Positions 23,281 through 36,003 of a DNA stretch of 64,000 nucleotides are shown here, piece after piece. The notes under the pieces were generated by a model. The model was not told the DNA's origin, made no database searches, and was given only the letters and a program-made list of their open reading frames with translations. How positions within the stretch are numbered: position 1 is the first letter of the stretch; each line of letters begins with the position of its first letter. The stretch lies in assembly GCF_007655135.1 (NCBI RefSeq), contig NC_045132.1, positions 26,406,354-26,470,353 on the forward strand, given 5' to 3'. Position numbers and translations under genes: made by a program. The DNA is from Punica granatum. Taxonomy: Eukaryota; Streptophyta; Magnoliopsida; Myrtales; Lythraceae.

Positions 23281-25933
23281 ATGGAGTTCTGGGGTGAGCC
23301 ATCCTAGCTCTACTTCGTCGATTATCTTCACTTCGCAGCCGGTTTTCCGGTTCTTATTCGGGCGAGCTTGATTCTGCTATTGGAAATTTCTTTCCCTGTT
23401 TGTGTGATGTTTGTCCGAGTTGATTAGTCACCGAGCAATCGATGATTAGGTGCCAGAATGTTTGAGATTGCCGTGGCCACTCGCTCTTTTCTTTATGCTA
23501 TATTCGGAGCTGCATTTTCTGTTCGTTTCTTGGTAAAGGATTCCGCCTATAGCCTTGAGGACGTTGCTGGTGTTCTCCTCACTTCTGACAATTTTTCTCT
23601 GGCTCTTGCATGCGATTGCTTCGAGCTCGATATTTATTTTACTTACACTTAAAAGCGATCATTTCCACACCACTGCTTCGAACAAGATGAGAATCTATAT
23701 GCTAACCTTTTTTTTTTTTTAATTGTAATTCCTTCACTACTAACTGAAAATTGAGATTCTCCTCGTGTCTTTGAAATTTGAATATGTTATTAAGTTAGCT
23801 GTATGCTGTCTCATGATGTGATTATGATGTTTCGCATTGTAATTAAGGATCATCGTTGAAGATTCTTGAGTGTTGCCATTGCCTGCTTCAGTCATCCTTG
23901 CATTTTCTGTTGCAAAAACATTAGTTGTTTCGCTAAGTTTTTGTAATTATATGTTCTGTAAGGTGTTGAAGTCAAGGCTGGACAACCTCTCAAAGTCGTC
24001 CCTGGAGAAGCTAAAATTTTGCATCTTTCACAGGTCAGGATAGGCAGCAGCTGTTAATTTTGTTTTAAGCACTTGGAGTTACAGGAATGGTCCTCGTTAC
24101 TATCATGTAATGTATTTTTTTTTTAGGCATCACTGGGCGAATCGAAGAACAGTAAATCAAGTGATTCCGTGCCACTTTTTGTTAATTTTGATGGCCAGAA
24201 GCTTGTATTGGGAACCCTTTCTCCTGATAAATTCCCGCAACTAGCTTTTGATTTGGTCTTTGAGAAGGAGTTTGAGCTCTCACACAACTGGAAACATGGA
24301 AGTGTCTTTTTTTGTGGATACATGACTGTTGTACAGGAAGGATATCCTTTTGCACAAATTTATATTCTGATGGAATTCATTCATCAGCTGGATATCTTGT
24401 GCGCTTGGACCTAGTTTATTGATCTCTGTTTTAGGCTAGGTTTGCTACCCTATGAAGGACCAGTTCTAGCTAAAATAGAAGATAAGAGTTCATATTTTAT
24501 CAATTGTGAACCGGTCTAGCAGTTGTTTTACCTTGTCACAGGACCTGTATGATTGTCTGGCGACAATATCATTGTTTCTAGGGGATTTAAATATTTGGGC
24601 AGCTATGGAAGTTCTGCATTTCGCACACTTCATTGATTATGTAACCATGCGTACCCCTTTTTGCCGTTCCTTGACTCTCTCTTGTCTTGATGTGAGCACG
24701 GATGATTTTTCTGGTGAGTATGGAATCAATTGTTAGTACTCTCTTCTTTTTCTCTATGTATGCGCTTGTGAAGATGGAGTAATTTTTCTTCCGTGTCTTT
24801 TTTTCTCATGTTCAGAGGATGAATCAGATGAGGAGGATATACCATTGATTACTGCAGAGAATGGTAATATACTTTCTTCGGTCAAATGCTAACAGTTGTT
24901 TTCAGTGTTACGAACACTGCTAATATGTGATCCTTGGTAATGTTGTATCCAGGAAAGGGTGGCTCAGAAGCTTCTGCTAAGCATTCTACAGCCAATGCTA
25001 TCGCTGCTAAGCCTGAATCATCAGCAAAGCCGAAGGTTAGAATTGTGGAACCAATGAAAGTCGATGGGGAAGATAGTGATGAGGATGATGACGAAGATGA
25101 AGAGGATGAGGACGATGAGGAGGTATATATTTCATGTTTATCTAGCTTTATCAACGTTTTTCGATATTTTCACCGGATCCACGTAAGAATTCTGCTCACT
25201 GGATTTTCTTAATCTTCACATCTTCCACATTTAAGGTGGTTAATGTCTCGACTTGTAATATATTTGCATTGGATTATATATTCTTCCAACACAGAGTTTG
25301 CCTAATTCTCTCATGTCTATGGAAATTAGGGAAGCGATGACAGTGAGGCAGAATCTGATGAGGAGGATAGCGATGAAGAGGAGACCCCAAAGAAGGTCTG
25401 CATGACATTGTCCGACTGATTGATTATGAACAATGGTTGTATAGTCGCTCACTTCATCATTATGCAATGGTTGTATATGCAGGCTGAGCAGGGAAAGAAG
25501 AGGCCTGCTGAATCTGCACCCAAAACACCTGTTTCTGACAAGAAGGCAAAAGTTGTTGCTTCACAAAAGACAGGTGATGTTTCTCTTCCCTCTGGGATTT
25601 GCTAACTTTGTATGAGCTAATTGATAACGGTAGCAGTCGGTCTGGTTTTAGATGGAAAGAAGGGCGGTCACACGGCCACTCCTCACCCGGCAAAACATGC
25701 TGGGAAGACTCCTGCTAATGCTAAGCAGCAAACACCGAAATCCGATGGCAAAATCTCGTGCAAATCTTGCAACAAGTACCGTCTCTGTCTCTCTTTCTCT
25801 GTGTTGTGTGTATTAAAGAATCTGTTTGCTAGACTAGACCTGACCGAGTGTGTCTATGTTCACTGGCACCAGGTCATTTAATTCAGAAAATGCTCTTCAG
25901 TCCCACTCCAAGGCCAAGCACGGTGCTAAGTGA
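23281..25933 (+). CDS. HDT: HD2-type (plant-specific) histone deacetylase
   Basis: HD2 proteins are plant nucleolar/nuclear chromatin regulators associated with histone deacetylation. Ten exons in consistent phase: 23281-23293, 23963-24033, 24127-24341, 24697-24713, 24816-24863, 24953-25122, 25330-25395, 25483-25573, 25652-25775, 25873-25933; total 291 aa. The protein starts [20 protein letters not shown], the hallmark HD2 N-terminus with the MEFWG motif. [11 protein letters not shown] and [19 protein letters not shown] follow, then an acidic Asp/Glu tract near residues 155-200, a Lys-rich region, and a C2H2 zinc finger [20 protein letters not shown] at the end. An in-frame ATG 12 nt upstream (23269) could add MALP; I chose the MEFWG start by family. 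The third intron is not GT-AG (separate entry). HDT1-4 subtype is not assigned. Confidence 0.93.
24342..24696 (+). other. Probable U12-type AT-AC/AT-AG intron in the HD2 gene
   Basis: No GT donor near the end of exon 3 restores the frame plausibly. ATATCCTTTT at 24342, directly after GAAGG, matches the U12 AT-type 5' site. TTCCTTGAC at 24667-24675 is an exact U12 branch-point consensus. Splicing to AG at 24695-24696 or AC at 24698-24699 keeps the frame either way, giving GYMTVVQEG then (T)[12 protein letters not shown]. Confidence 0.75.
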
Positions 25934-26810
25934 AGACGAGTGATAATGATGGACTCGAGAAGGAGAATATATTTCTGGCCTTTTAAAACTTTTTGCTGTC
26001 TATTGAGGTGAGGGTGAACTAATATCAGAGTGAGTTTATGTCTTGAAAGGTTATGTCAGTTCCAGCGTGATCTTAGTGTATGTTTGAGGCTGTGGGTTTT
26101 GACCCGTTTTTTAACTTTGATCAATGAGGAGCCCGTATAACATGATAATGGTCCGATCTTACCATGTATGCTTTTTAACTATTTTCAAGCCAAGATGAAT
26201 GAAGGCCATCAAATTATAGTAGCGTGTGTATTGGCCTTTCTCAGACCCAAAAAAAATAAAAGAAAAAAGAATAAAAAAGAGAGGGTGTATTGGCCTTGAT
26301 TCCCATTCTCATGAAACTCAGAACCTTGCAAGGGAAAGTCTGGGAGACGGGATGGGAGGAGAGTTAAGACACATTGACAAGAACGCGACTCGGGGAGTGT
26401 CTTGGTCTGACCCAAACATGAATTGTGCTCTACCGAGGTCTCAGAGCACCGTTGTATGTGTTTTGAAGTCCCACTTCCCATTTAAAAACTTTGGCAAGGG
26501 ATAATTGAATGTTACAATTAGATGTAGAGCAGGGTGGACCTCCGAAATTGAACTTTTGGGCCGGTTCGCGTGCCCAATAGGCAGAGCATGATAATGTATG
26601 CAAGACTAGACCTAGAGAGTACATCAAATTTCTGTAGCTGTGAGGGAGAAGATGGTCCACCCACCCTTTGGTCCATCCCCATCTCCTACATTTTAATTTG
26701 GGTCTCTGGATTGCGGTGGCAGGCCTAGTTTTCAAATTCTCGTGGGGCCTTTAGGCCATGAAAGCTCATTGATATACTAATCAAAGTTGGAAAGAAGGGG
26801 GAAGGTCGGA
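25934..26810. other. HD2 3' UTR and spacer
   Basis: 3' UTR to about 26170. After that it is non-coding, with a gtgtattggcctt direct repeat (26226 and 26286). The minus-strand frame at 26430-26735 resembles nothing known and is not called. Confidence 0.5.
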
Positions 26811-26893
26811 GCTGGTTTGCCCGAGAGGTTAAGGGGGAAGACTTAAGATCTTCTGCACATAAGTGCGCGTGGGTTCGAACCCCACAGCCAGCA
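26811..26893 (+). tRNA. tRNA-Leu (anticodon TAA)
   Basis: An 83-nt cloverleaf. Acceptor GCTGGTT pairs with AGCCAGC, with discriminator A at 26893. The anticodon stem GAAGA/TCTTC encloses loop CTTAAGA, with anticodon TAA at 26844-26846. The long variable arm (TGCACATAAGTGCG) is typical of tRNA-Leu. The T arm holds the B-box GGTTCGAACCC. It has no intron. A T-rich tract downstream (about 26935) can serve as the Pol III terminator. Confidence 0.95.
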
Positions 26894-27392
26894 TCGTTGA
26901 TCATTTGTTATTCCTAATTTGATGTTTCTTTCCTCTTTTTTTTTTTTTTAAATAGTTATTATTTTTTCCTTGAAAAAAACAAACTTTGTTGCACATTTCA
27001 TGTTAGGTATCAAGTTCTGGGTTACCTATTCAGCAAAAAAAAAAAAAAAAGAGTTTTGGGTTACTATGTGATTCCATTTGTCTCTGTCTGATCTCAATCT
27101 GCGGTGAAATTCTGAGGTAACAAAGAGAAGAAAATTCAAGTTGGCAGACAAAGAGTCATGGAATTTATTTTCCCTTGATGAATGACATGGCGATGATGAG
27201 AGAGAGAGAGAATATGTACAATCATACATATTACTATATATAATAATATAATAAATGAAAATTAAAATAAAATCGGTGGTGTGAAGAACCTGACAATCAC
27301 AACCAGTGAGAAAGAGAGGGGTTGCAGAAGACATGGGGCTCCTATGTTTCCCACATGAATTGATTGCCTCACACCAATAATATTAAGTTGTT
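26894..27392. other. Spacer after the tRNA
   Basis: T and A runs, (GA)n near 27200 and AT-rich sequence. No gene. Confidence 0.5.
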
Positions 27393-27457
27393 CACTTGCT
27401 AGAAAGACAGACCTTATGCCCCTCCAATTTGGCATAAGGTTCTCTTTCTAGCAACTG
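27393..27457 (+). ncRNA. Strong short hairpin, possible small-RNA precursor
   Basis: Arms 27393-27420 and 27431-27457 are nearly perfect reverse complements (ttgctagaaaga ... ccttatgcc) around a 10-nt loop, with one small bulge. They do not match a miRNA family I know. The loop is short for a plant precursor, so it may instead be a palindromic transposon relic. Confidence 0.35.
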
Positions 27458-27744
27458 ATAAACGAGAACAGACATCTCACCTAACTCTTAACCTAGCTAA
27501 TTAATTAGGATATGCTTATAATCCCACTCGTAACACAAAAAAACTCATACTAATATATATAACATCACGGCGCATAATGGAATGAAATGTACATATTAAA
27601 TTCAGGATTTCTCTTAGGCTTAGGTTTTATTTCACGAGTAGACAAATACTTCGACTTATGAAAGAAACTGTATTCTCTACTCAATAAAATTGAATTGGAA
27701 GAGGTGCTCGCAGATGCACATGTGGGCTCTAGATCAAACCTAAG

Positions 27745-27781
<37 letters not shown>

Positions 27782-29253
27782 TTGGTTAGGGGTTTCGGGG
27801 TGGGGGTGTGTGTGGGGTTCATATACTGCATGTATTATAAGGCAGATAGAAGGATTGATCGCCTAAATATTACTATTGTACATATTCGTTTCGTTTTTAT
27901 TTTCAAAAAAAAAAAAACAATGTAATTTATTGTTCCTCCTCATCAATAATTGGTCCACCTTCACATCTATTTTCAAGTCACATGCCACACATTTTTTTTT
28001 TTTAATCCCAGTTGACATTATGTCAGCTGGCGGATGCAATGTTTGATCGTATCAAACAGATTTATGAGCACCCCATGGACCACTCTATGTTAGAACAAGA
28101 AAAGGGAAATTTAATACTGTTTGTCCCCTATGTTTTAGATGTTATGTTACTGTAACATTGAACAATTATATATATGTCTCCTAAATTTTGTGATCAGATT
28201 GTGCAAAGTGGAAATATTATTATTATGATATATATATATACATGTATATAGTACTTGAAATATATCGTCATAGAGATTCCGTTGTATGTAGAGACGTCTC
28301 ATGGGAAACACTGCGTCCCCCAAAGGGTGTGGAAGGAAGGAACAACCACAAGGTTGGAAAGAGGCTACTTGGTATAAAAGACAGACAAAGTCGCCCTGTC
28401 ATTTCTTTCTGACTTCTGACGACATTCCAATTCCCTCCACGACAAACTAAAAAAAGCTGTTTTTGGATTTCAAAAAAAAAAAAAAAGAAAAAAAAAGGAA
28501 AGAAAGAGAGACTGTTCTTGGATCTACTTTTGTCTTCAATTCATGACACCACCTTATGAAGATTCATCAATTTACAGAAAACGCTCTGTAATTTCCCCAC
28601 ATACGTTTGGCAGGTGTAAATAGGGATAGGCTAGAACATCCAACTCATGATATTTAGATGCATCGCAATTAAGGTAAGATCTAATATGTACTATTATAGT
28701 CTCTGAGGTGAAACGATTAAACGTATTTTATCACATGACAAAAGGAAATTTCATGCGCAGATTGGATATAATGAATATATACGCATGGAGGAGCCTCCTT
28801 CACACTGTCTGTATCTTTCCCAATGAGAACACGGGTTAAGAGACGAGTGAAGAGAGTGACGCCTGTTTTTATAAATTTGTAATGGGAAGCTGCCAATGGC
28901 AAGTCAGTAGCTATCCTTATAACTACTAGTTTTGTCAGCTGGTAAATGCCAATGGCATCATAATGACAAGAGGGAAAAAGGGCACAGAGGCAAACATTAA
29001 CTAAAGCAGAGAGCAGTAAAAAGCCTGATGAAGAGTAGTGTTCGCAGCTTTAGGGGACAAATAGTTGGGTGTTCCTAAGTAACCCTCCAAGGCCTGCCCT
29101 TCCTTCCTCAAACTGTATGCAAAGGGAACGTACAGGCAAAATTGTAATCATTGGCAATACTTCATGCCTAGCTTCTAGTCTTTCGTCTTTTGACCCTATA
29201 TATATATATATATATATGTACATATATAAAAGGGTCTCATGAGATTTACTTTA
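27458..29253. other. AT-rich spacer with microsatellites
   Basis: Contains (ATT)n at 27746-27783, (AT)n runs near 28230 and 29200, and poly-A/T tracts. From about 28910 the sequence resembles 34890-35110 (see the CSLA duplication finding). No gene. Confidence 0.6.
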
Positions 29254-29286
29254 ATTAGGATTAGGATTAGGATTAGGATTAGGATA
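29254..29286 (+). repeat. (ATTAGG)n hexamer run
   Basis: About five units of ATTAGG. It differs from the plant telomere unit TTTAGGG and is best taken as a microsatellite. Confidence 0.85.
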
Positions 29287-29866
29287 GGATGTATTCGCAG
29301 TTCCAAAATATGACGTGGATATGTATTGAATGAATTAATCTCCGTAGTTTGTCATTCAGTCTTGATACCTTTTTTTCTTTTTTCCCCCCCTTCAGCTCAA
29401 TGTTTTTCTATGTGCCACGTCCTTATGGTTACATATGATCTGTTGTTACGGTGCGTGCAACGTTACTGAGAATTTCTCGGGAAATTCTCCGAGGGTCCTG
29501 GTCGATCTTCCTGGTTTGCAAGACATTTTTGGGATACATCCAAGCAACTTGTATCTCATCCCATGTTGTTTGAGAAAGGATATTTTCCATCAGAGTAAAA
29601 GGTAATATCAAGCAGAATCTTCTTTTCTTTCTTTTAGGACATTATCAAGAAGCAGCAACGGCGCCGGCTAATTATTTTTACAACTACACAATTAACTACT
29701 ACTTTAACTTATTTTCCCACATAGCCCTACCAATACAAAATCAAATATCTCCGTAAAAATACCTAGAAAAATAAATTAACAACACTTGGAGAGAAAACTA
29801 ATGAGTTATGCGGCACATGTTGCAGATTCATATAACTTAACTTGCGCAGGACTTTCTCACTTCAAG

Positions 29867-32539
29867 TTATGGAACAATTATCCCAATGCAGCCGAATCCC
29901 ACTATGAGGAAGGTGATCACCTGAAGGAACAGGTAGACATAGTAGTGGTGTTTCCCGTACATGTAGTCGTAGCATGCACAAGTGAAGAGGAACACTCCGA
30001 ACCCGAGCTCAAGAAGATGGATCCTGGTGAGGTGGAAACAGAGGATCTGAATTCTGAAACTAAGCAGAACAACATTTGGTTGTTTCTTTAAACAAAGATC
30101 CATCGAGATTCCTTTATTGTGTTCGTAACTGGCTCTACTCTAGCAAATAATGGTATAGGACTTCCATAAGAAGATTCTTCCCATGGAAAAAAAAACATAA
30201 GGAGCTTTTGCTTTCATAGTATGTGCCCTGCCCTACCTTGGAGTCCCGACTGACGTCAATATGGCAATGATGGAAGGGATGTAAAAGGAGCCCCAAACCG
30301 GAGCTTCGACTTCAGGGATGAAAATAGTCAGAGGAAGCACGACACAGTAGAAGAAGAAGGTGATCATGCTGGCTATGATCTTCTGGACGAAGAAGGAGCT
30401 GTATATGACATGCAATTTCTTCCAGAACTCAATTTTCTTCAGTAAATTTCAAAAACCAAAAGATAGTTAACGGAACACGTAATTTCAAATGCTTGCGTTC
30501 CTTAACCTTGCCCTTCTCTTGAGGTAGAGAGGCAACAAAGAGCAAACCTTGTTTCTGGTAATTTCCGTCACCGTCTTCCTAAAGAGGTTTGCTGGGCCAC
30601 AGGATCAGCGGTGCTGCTGAAACCAGTATGCCTTGAAGGTACTCGGGAGTTCACTCTTCACCTGTCGTCACATATCATTAGAACATATATCTTGGTCATC
30701 AAGATTCACATAAATAAGTTACATGATTATTATGGACCTTCATGTTGGCACGACAATAGAATGTGATCTCGCGTCAGTCAGTATCTCTTTCTGGTGTAGG
30801 TAAGATCATCAATTTAACTGATAATCTACCGTTCCGAATCCCCGACTCAACAACAACATACATTTGCAGCAATGCTTGTTCATGTTTTCTAGTAATGAGA
30901 ATTTATTGAACTACCAATTTGGTTTATGGATCGCAATTAATTAATTCGAGGAATCTGCACTACACCTGAAGGTCACCGAGGTAAACGAATTTCCAACCAC
31001 AGAGGCTGGCTCTAACAGCAAGGTCCATATCCTCCACGGTGGTTTGGTCCTTCCACCCGCCTGCATCATTGATAGCTGCTATCCTTCACACTCCAGCAGT
31101 CCCTGCCATTTCAATTCGATCGAATGCAATATTATATACTTTGTCGGACCCCTGCCTTATAATTTAATGCATTGGACTATACAATATATCTTTTATCTGA
31201 GCCTTGCTTTGCCAGAACTATATATCTGCCCTTTCGGCCTTTTCACCTACCGTAAACTTAGCCTCTCCAATCACAATTGTTAATGGCTATCGATCTCGAG
31301 AATATAAGGTTCAATGCTCCTAGTTTGGAATATATGTCATTTAATTTCGCCTCTTACCATTGAAGCCGAAGAATGAATGAGTATCTGACCCGACTTGCTG
31401 CTCCACCTTGAAATGGTAGTCCAATGACATCTCCTGCATCCTCGTCAACAAGCACTCATCTGCATTGCATCTGCATTAACTGTAGCATCCCGCCCAAATT
31501 TAAATAAAACATCAGCATTACTATTATCAATATTAGTATTATGATATACGCACTTTGAATTTTCCTCATATTCACTAATTCTATTAAACAAGAAAGACCA
31601 CTTGGTACGTAGTTTTAGTCGGAATTGCAATTCCAAGCCGACCTCTAAATGGGATCAGTCTCAGCCAATTAGGTCAGGACCCTCGTGATCTTACTGGGGG
31701 GAAGTGGGAGTGGCTAGAGTGGTGGTATAGTGGCCTGTTTACATAGATTTTTACTTTTGTATGTCCAATTACCACTAAGATCTATGTGGTCTATTAGGCA
31801 CCCCATGCCTCTGTCAAGATCATGGCTCTGCATGGTCATGGTCTAGCTAGTATAAAATGAAATTAATACTTCTTCCATACTAATCAGTAACATGATAATT
31901 AATAACAAAGCAAGCTCAGTCTCAGCAGGTCATGTCGTGTCCTACCGAATCTCCAACGGGCCTGGACAAGGGCAAGGTCGGGGTTGTTGTTGAAGAAGGG
32001 GATGGCTCGTTTGAGGAAGTTCTGTTCGGGCCGGAAGTCCGCATCAAAGATGGCGACGAACTCACAATGCTTGACGTAGTCCCGCTCCAACCCTTCCTGG
32101 AGGGCACCCGCCTTGTAGCCTCTTCTGGTCTCCCGGGTTTGGTACATGATGTCGATTCCCTTTGCCGCCCACTTCTGGCACTCCAGCTCCACCATTTGCT
32201 GCCATTCAAAACCCGAACCTTAAAATTGGTAAATTCGACCCTACTAAATGTACTGACGAACCCGGAATTCAGAAAGCTCAAATCAATTTGAAATGCTGGA
32301 ATTCGACTCAAATGCGAGTCACCCTTAATGTAGTATAACATCATACAATTGTTAGTCATGCGAACGGGAGCAAGTAATGTAAGGACTAATTATTGACTCT
32401 AATGAGTGTTGACTGAAATACAAATGAAGGTGGAGTAAACCTTGGTGACGGGGTCGGTCGAATCGTCGAGGTCTTGGATCACGAGACAATCTGATGGCCA
32501 TGAGAGACCACAAGCTGCTCCGATAGAGATCTTGTACAC
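29867..32539 (-). pseudogene. CSLA (glucomannan mannosyltransferase) pseudogene, tandem copy
   Basis: Exon-by-exon relic of the CSLA gene at 36004-42131. Recognisable exons: 2 (32539-32441), 3 (about 32195-31955), 4 (about 31465-31365), 5 (about 31105-30970), 6 (about 30660-30549), 7 (about 30440-30235) and 9 (about 30023-29867). Exon 1 and exon 8 are missing. Exon 4 has an 11-nt insertion of a repeated tgcat-type unit that shifts the frame. Exon 5 has TGG changed to TGA (GV*RIAA). Exon 6 has TGG changed to TGA inside the QxxRW catalytic motif (QQHR*SCGPANLF). The last exon is still open, with the normal ending. It cannot make a working enzyme. Confidence 0.92.
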
Positions 32540-35500
32540 CTGTCACATATGCCCACGAAAGCCTCAATACAATAGATATGATGGGGAGTCAACATACCGA
32601 TCCGAAGGAGTGACCCAATTTACTACACCGAGTCCATATCTAATATCTAATAACGGTAACTAAACAGTGTTTCGTTAAACTTATGGGATATGATTTGCCG
32701 TCAATCTATATCATTAAATTACTGCATCTTTGATGCACCATGCATGTACAATCAACGACTAAGGCTCTTGCACCATTGATAGCTTACATCATGCGGAAAT
32801 GCTCGAGTCTATTGAAATTTATACTAGTTGCTTTTAAAGCTAGGTCAACTCGACAGAAGCCATAGATGTCAATATCTTTGCTCGTCACGCCTATCATGAA
32901 GACACCTTCTCTTACTGCAACGAAGGGATGCTTGACTCTCCCATGACCCGAGGGAGCAACCCGACTTACTAGTTACTACACCATGCCCACCTCAAAATTT
33001 TCCTTCCGATTAAGGAAGGAAAATTCAAACCTTAAAAAACGGTCGGTTTCCATAAAGGGAAAGTGGTGGTCACACGTGAGGCATGTGACGATATTTGTCA
33101 CTCAGTAATCAAAACTCTTCACTGGCCAGGCAAAGGAACTCGCCATGAAAAGTGGGTCAATGAAATAGAAATCAACCAATCGAAGGGGCTGGCTGATATT
33201 CCACAATCACTGACGCCCAATTATTATTTCAATTAAAATATGGCTTCTTTCTGTAACGTCAAAGCAATTTATCTTATGATGATCAGGGTTATTCTTTCCT
33301 TAGAAAAGAATTTAACGTATATCGATAAATGTGCACACACATATATCGAATTTGAAATCTTGATCTTATGATCAAGATCTGAAATTTTCTCTTTTCTTTC
33401 AATGAAATCGATTGGCATTGATGATCTCTAAGATCAATCTCTTATATATCTGATTTATCAAAGACCAATATATAAAGAGTATATAAAAAAATAAACATAT
33501 TTATTTTTCATAATAAGAAAAAGCATAACCATAAATATTGATATAAATATAAATATATATAACTAAGGTGCGACTTCTATGCATTATATTTAAATTAGCA
33601 TGCACATCATGCATGTTGAAAAACAATTCTTCAATTAATGATGACGCCTTCTACTCATCACGCATACATACATATATATATTCCTATGTAATAAATGAGC
33701 TGACCATGCACCCTCAACTTTTTTTGGCTAAATATAGATTCGAGTTCAAATATATTGATCATCTAGATAATAACTGGAATGAATCATGATGTACACTCCC
33801 AACTTCTGTTGTAGAATGTAGATGCATATATATATATATATATATGATGTATAAATCATCACTCTCTAGTTTAATTTTGGCGATATCAGATCATCTTTTT
33901 TTTTTTCAAATTCATATTTACCTACTAATAATAAAGAAATTTATCCTATTCTAAATCTCAAGTTATTCTCTCGTTCCCCCATAAAAATAATCAATTAAAT
34001 TAGGCCACTAATTAATCATTTAAGTTCACATTGGTAGATCTAAACTAACGTAATCCATATGTAATGATCACCACAAAAATAATAGAGCAATGAAAGAAAA
34101 AACCCGGTCACATGTGAGGCATTTGACCAAAAGAAAAATTCCGCGGTCCCGTACATCAGACTCCCCTAGGCCTATCACCTGCTAATTTCCAATGAATTGC
34201 CAAAAAAATGACATCATTTTATGTCCAGTCCTGCTACAAAATTTACCCGAGGTGCTCTTTTATGTTGCGTAGTGAAAGTTTACTGATTGAGCCGTAAGTC
34301 TGTGAAGAAATATAAGGAGGAGCTAGGTCATAATCTTTGCAACATTGCCGTGAAGAACATAGTCGTCGGGATGAAATCTAGATCATCATCATTAGTCGAC
34401 AGCAGTAACTACTCTATATCATCAGAATTTACCAAAAACATGTCTTTGTTCATATCAATTATTATACTATCATTATTAGAAAACTACCAATGGCAAGGGA
34501 GTGGCTTTTTATTTTATTTTATTTTATAGGTAAGAGGATAATAACTTCTATTCAAAAGGTACCTAGAAGGTACAAACGCGTGTACAAAAGGTCAAAAGAA
34601 CAACATGTACAAAAAAACAAGCTTAGAGGATAGTCGAATGATCATTTACATCAATAAATAGGCTAACATCCCCTGATCGATTCCCATTTACCCAAAAACT
34701 AAACATCTTAATCCATCTACCTAACAAAATATTTATAGAATTCTCCAAACCTTTAAAAGTTCAGTTATTCATTTCCTTTTATATAAGTCAAAAAAGAAAT
34801 AGAGGAATCATCTTCATGACATTCTTTTTTTTTTTTTTTTTTTACTATCTCCAGTAGCTTGGCGAGAGAGTAGCCCTTATTATCATTATTTATAGGTAAA
34901 TGCCAAAAGAGTCATAATTATAATGATATAAGAGAGAAGAGCAAGGGAACATTATCAAAAGCCGCCGAGCTGCAGTAAGTAAACTCTGCAGCCTGAAGAA
35001 ATGGAATGCTGATAAAGCTTTAGAGGATCAAATGATTGGATGTTCCTCAAAAACTGTATAGTCAAAGGGACAATTGAAATTATTGGCCACACTTCATGCC
35101 TTGCTCCTAAGAATTATATTTTCATCATGAAACCACGATCCAAAAAAGAAAAAAAAAAAAAAGTCCTATGTTTCCTAAATATAAGGATGCAAACATACGG
35201 TTCAGAATTTGTGACGCGATTTATTGTACTACAATCGAACGCTTAGAACTGGATACCTAAATTCATAGGTCCTCTTTTGTTCGGTCTGATCCTTTTCTTG
35301 AACTCGATGTGTCTCTATAATCTGAGGCACCTTTAATTAACTCCATTTATGTTGTTTGAAAAGGAGAATTAGCAAGACGTTTCTTTTGGGTAAAAGAAAA
35401 ACATCGAGCAAGACCTTCTTTTTCATTATTTTAGCAAATTAAGAAACAGCAACTAGAAATCATTACAACTATATATATAACTGCTACTGACGGTTGACTA

Positions 35501-36003
35501 CTTATTATTACAGCTTCTTTGCCCTCAACCCAACCCAAAAAAGACAAAAAGGAAAGATAAAAGAGTGAAAGTGACAACAAAAAGCCCCAGAAAACAAGCT
35601 TTAGGCCCTCAAAATACTATCTAATTAAAAAATGGAAAATAGGAGAAGCCCGTACAGATACATAATATATCTATTCCCTGATCCTAGGTTCGTGTTGTGC
35701 CTCCTATTACATTAGTCCCTTCAGGACTCTGTGTATTTGCAGCAAAAGAGCAGTTTGTGTCTTTTTCTCGTATATCCGCATTACAAGAAAGCAAGGTGAA
35801 TGATCTATTTCGATTGCACGATCTGGAATAATTTCAATAATTTAATGGAGCTGTTTTTTCCCCCTACATAACCCTATTAATATAAATCTCCCTGTAAAGA
35901 TACACAATGCAAATAAATTAACACACTCGAAGCGGAAAAAAAAATGTGTTATGCGGCACTTGCTGCACATATATTACTCGGGGAGGCCTTCCTCTGTTCG
36001 ATT
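32540..36003. other. Spacer between the two CSLA copies
   Basis: AT-rich and non-coding. No exon 1 of the pseudogene is found here. 33061-33210 and about 34310-34430 resemble the 5' flank of the full CSLA copy (44711-44830 and 45120-45200). 34890-35110 resembles the pseudogene's 3' flank at 28935-29160. These mark the edges of a tandem duplication. The palindrome atcttgatc-ttat-gatcaagat sits near 33357. Confidence 0.65.

Noticed and set aside
24542..24713. Alternative 57-codon HD2 exon starting at DLYDCLATI
   Set aside because: In phase with a GT donor at 24331, but would insert sequence absent from HD2 proteins; the U12 intron explains the join better.
29254..29286. Possible interstitial telomere repeat
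   Set aside because: Unit is ATTAGG, not TTTAGGG, and only about five copies; treated as a microsatellite.
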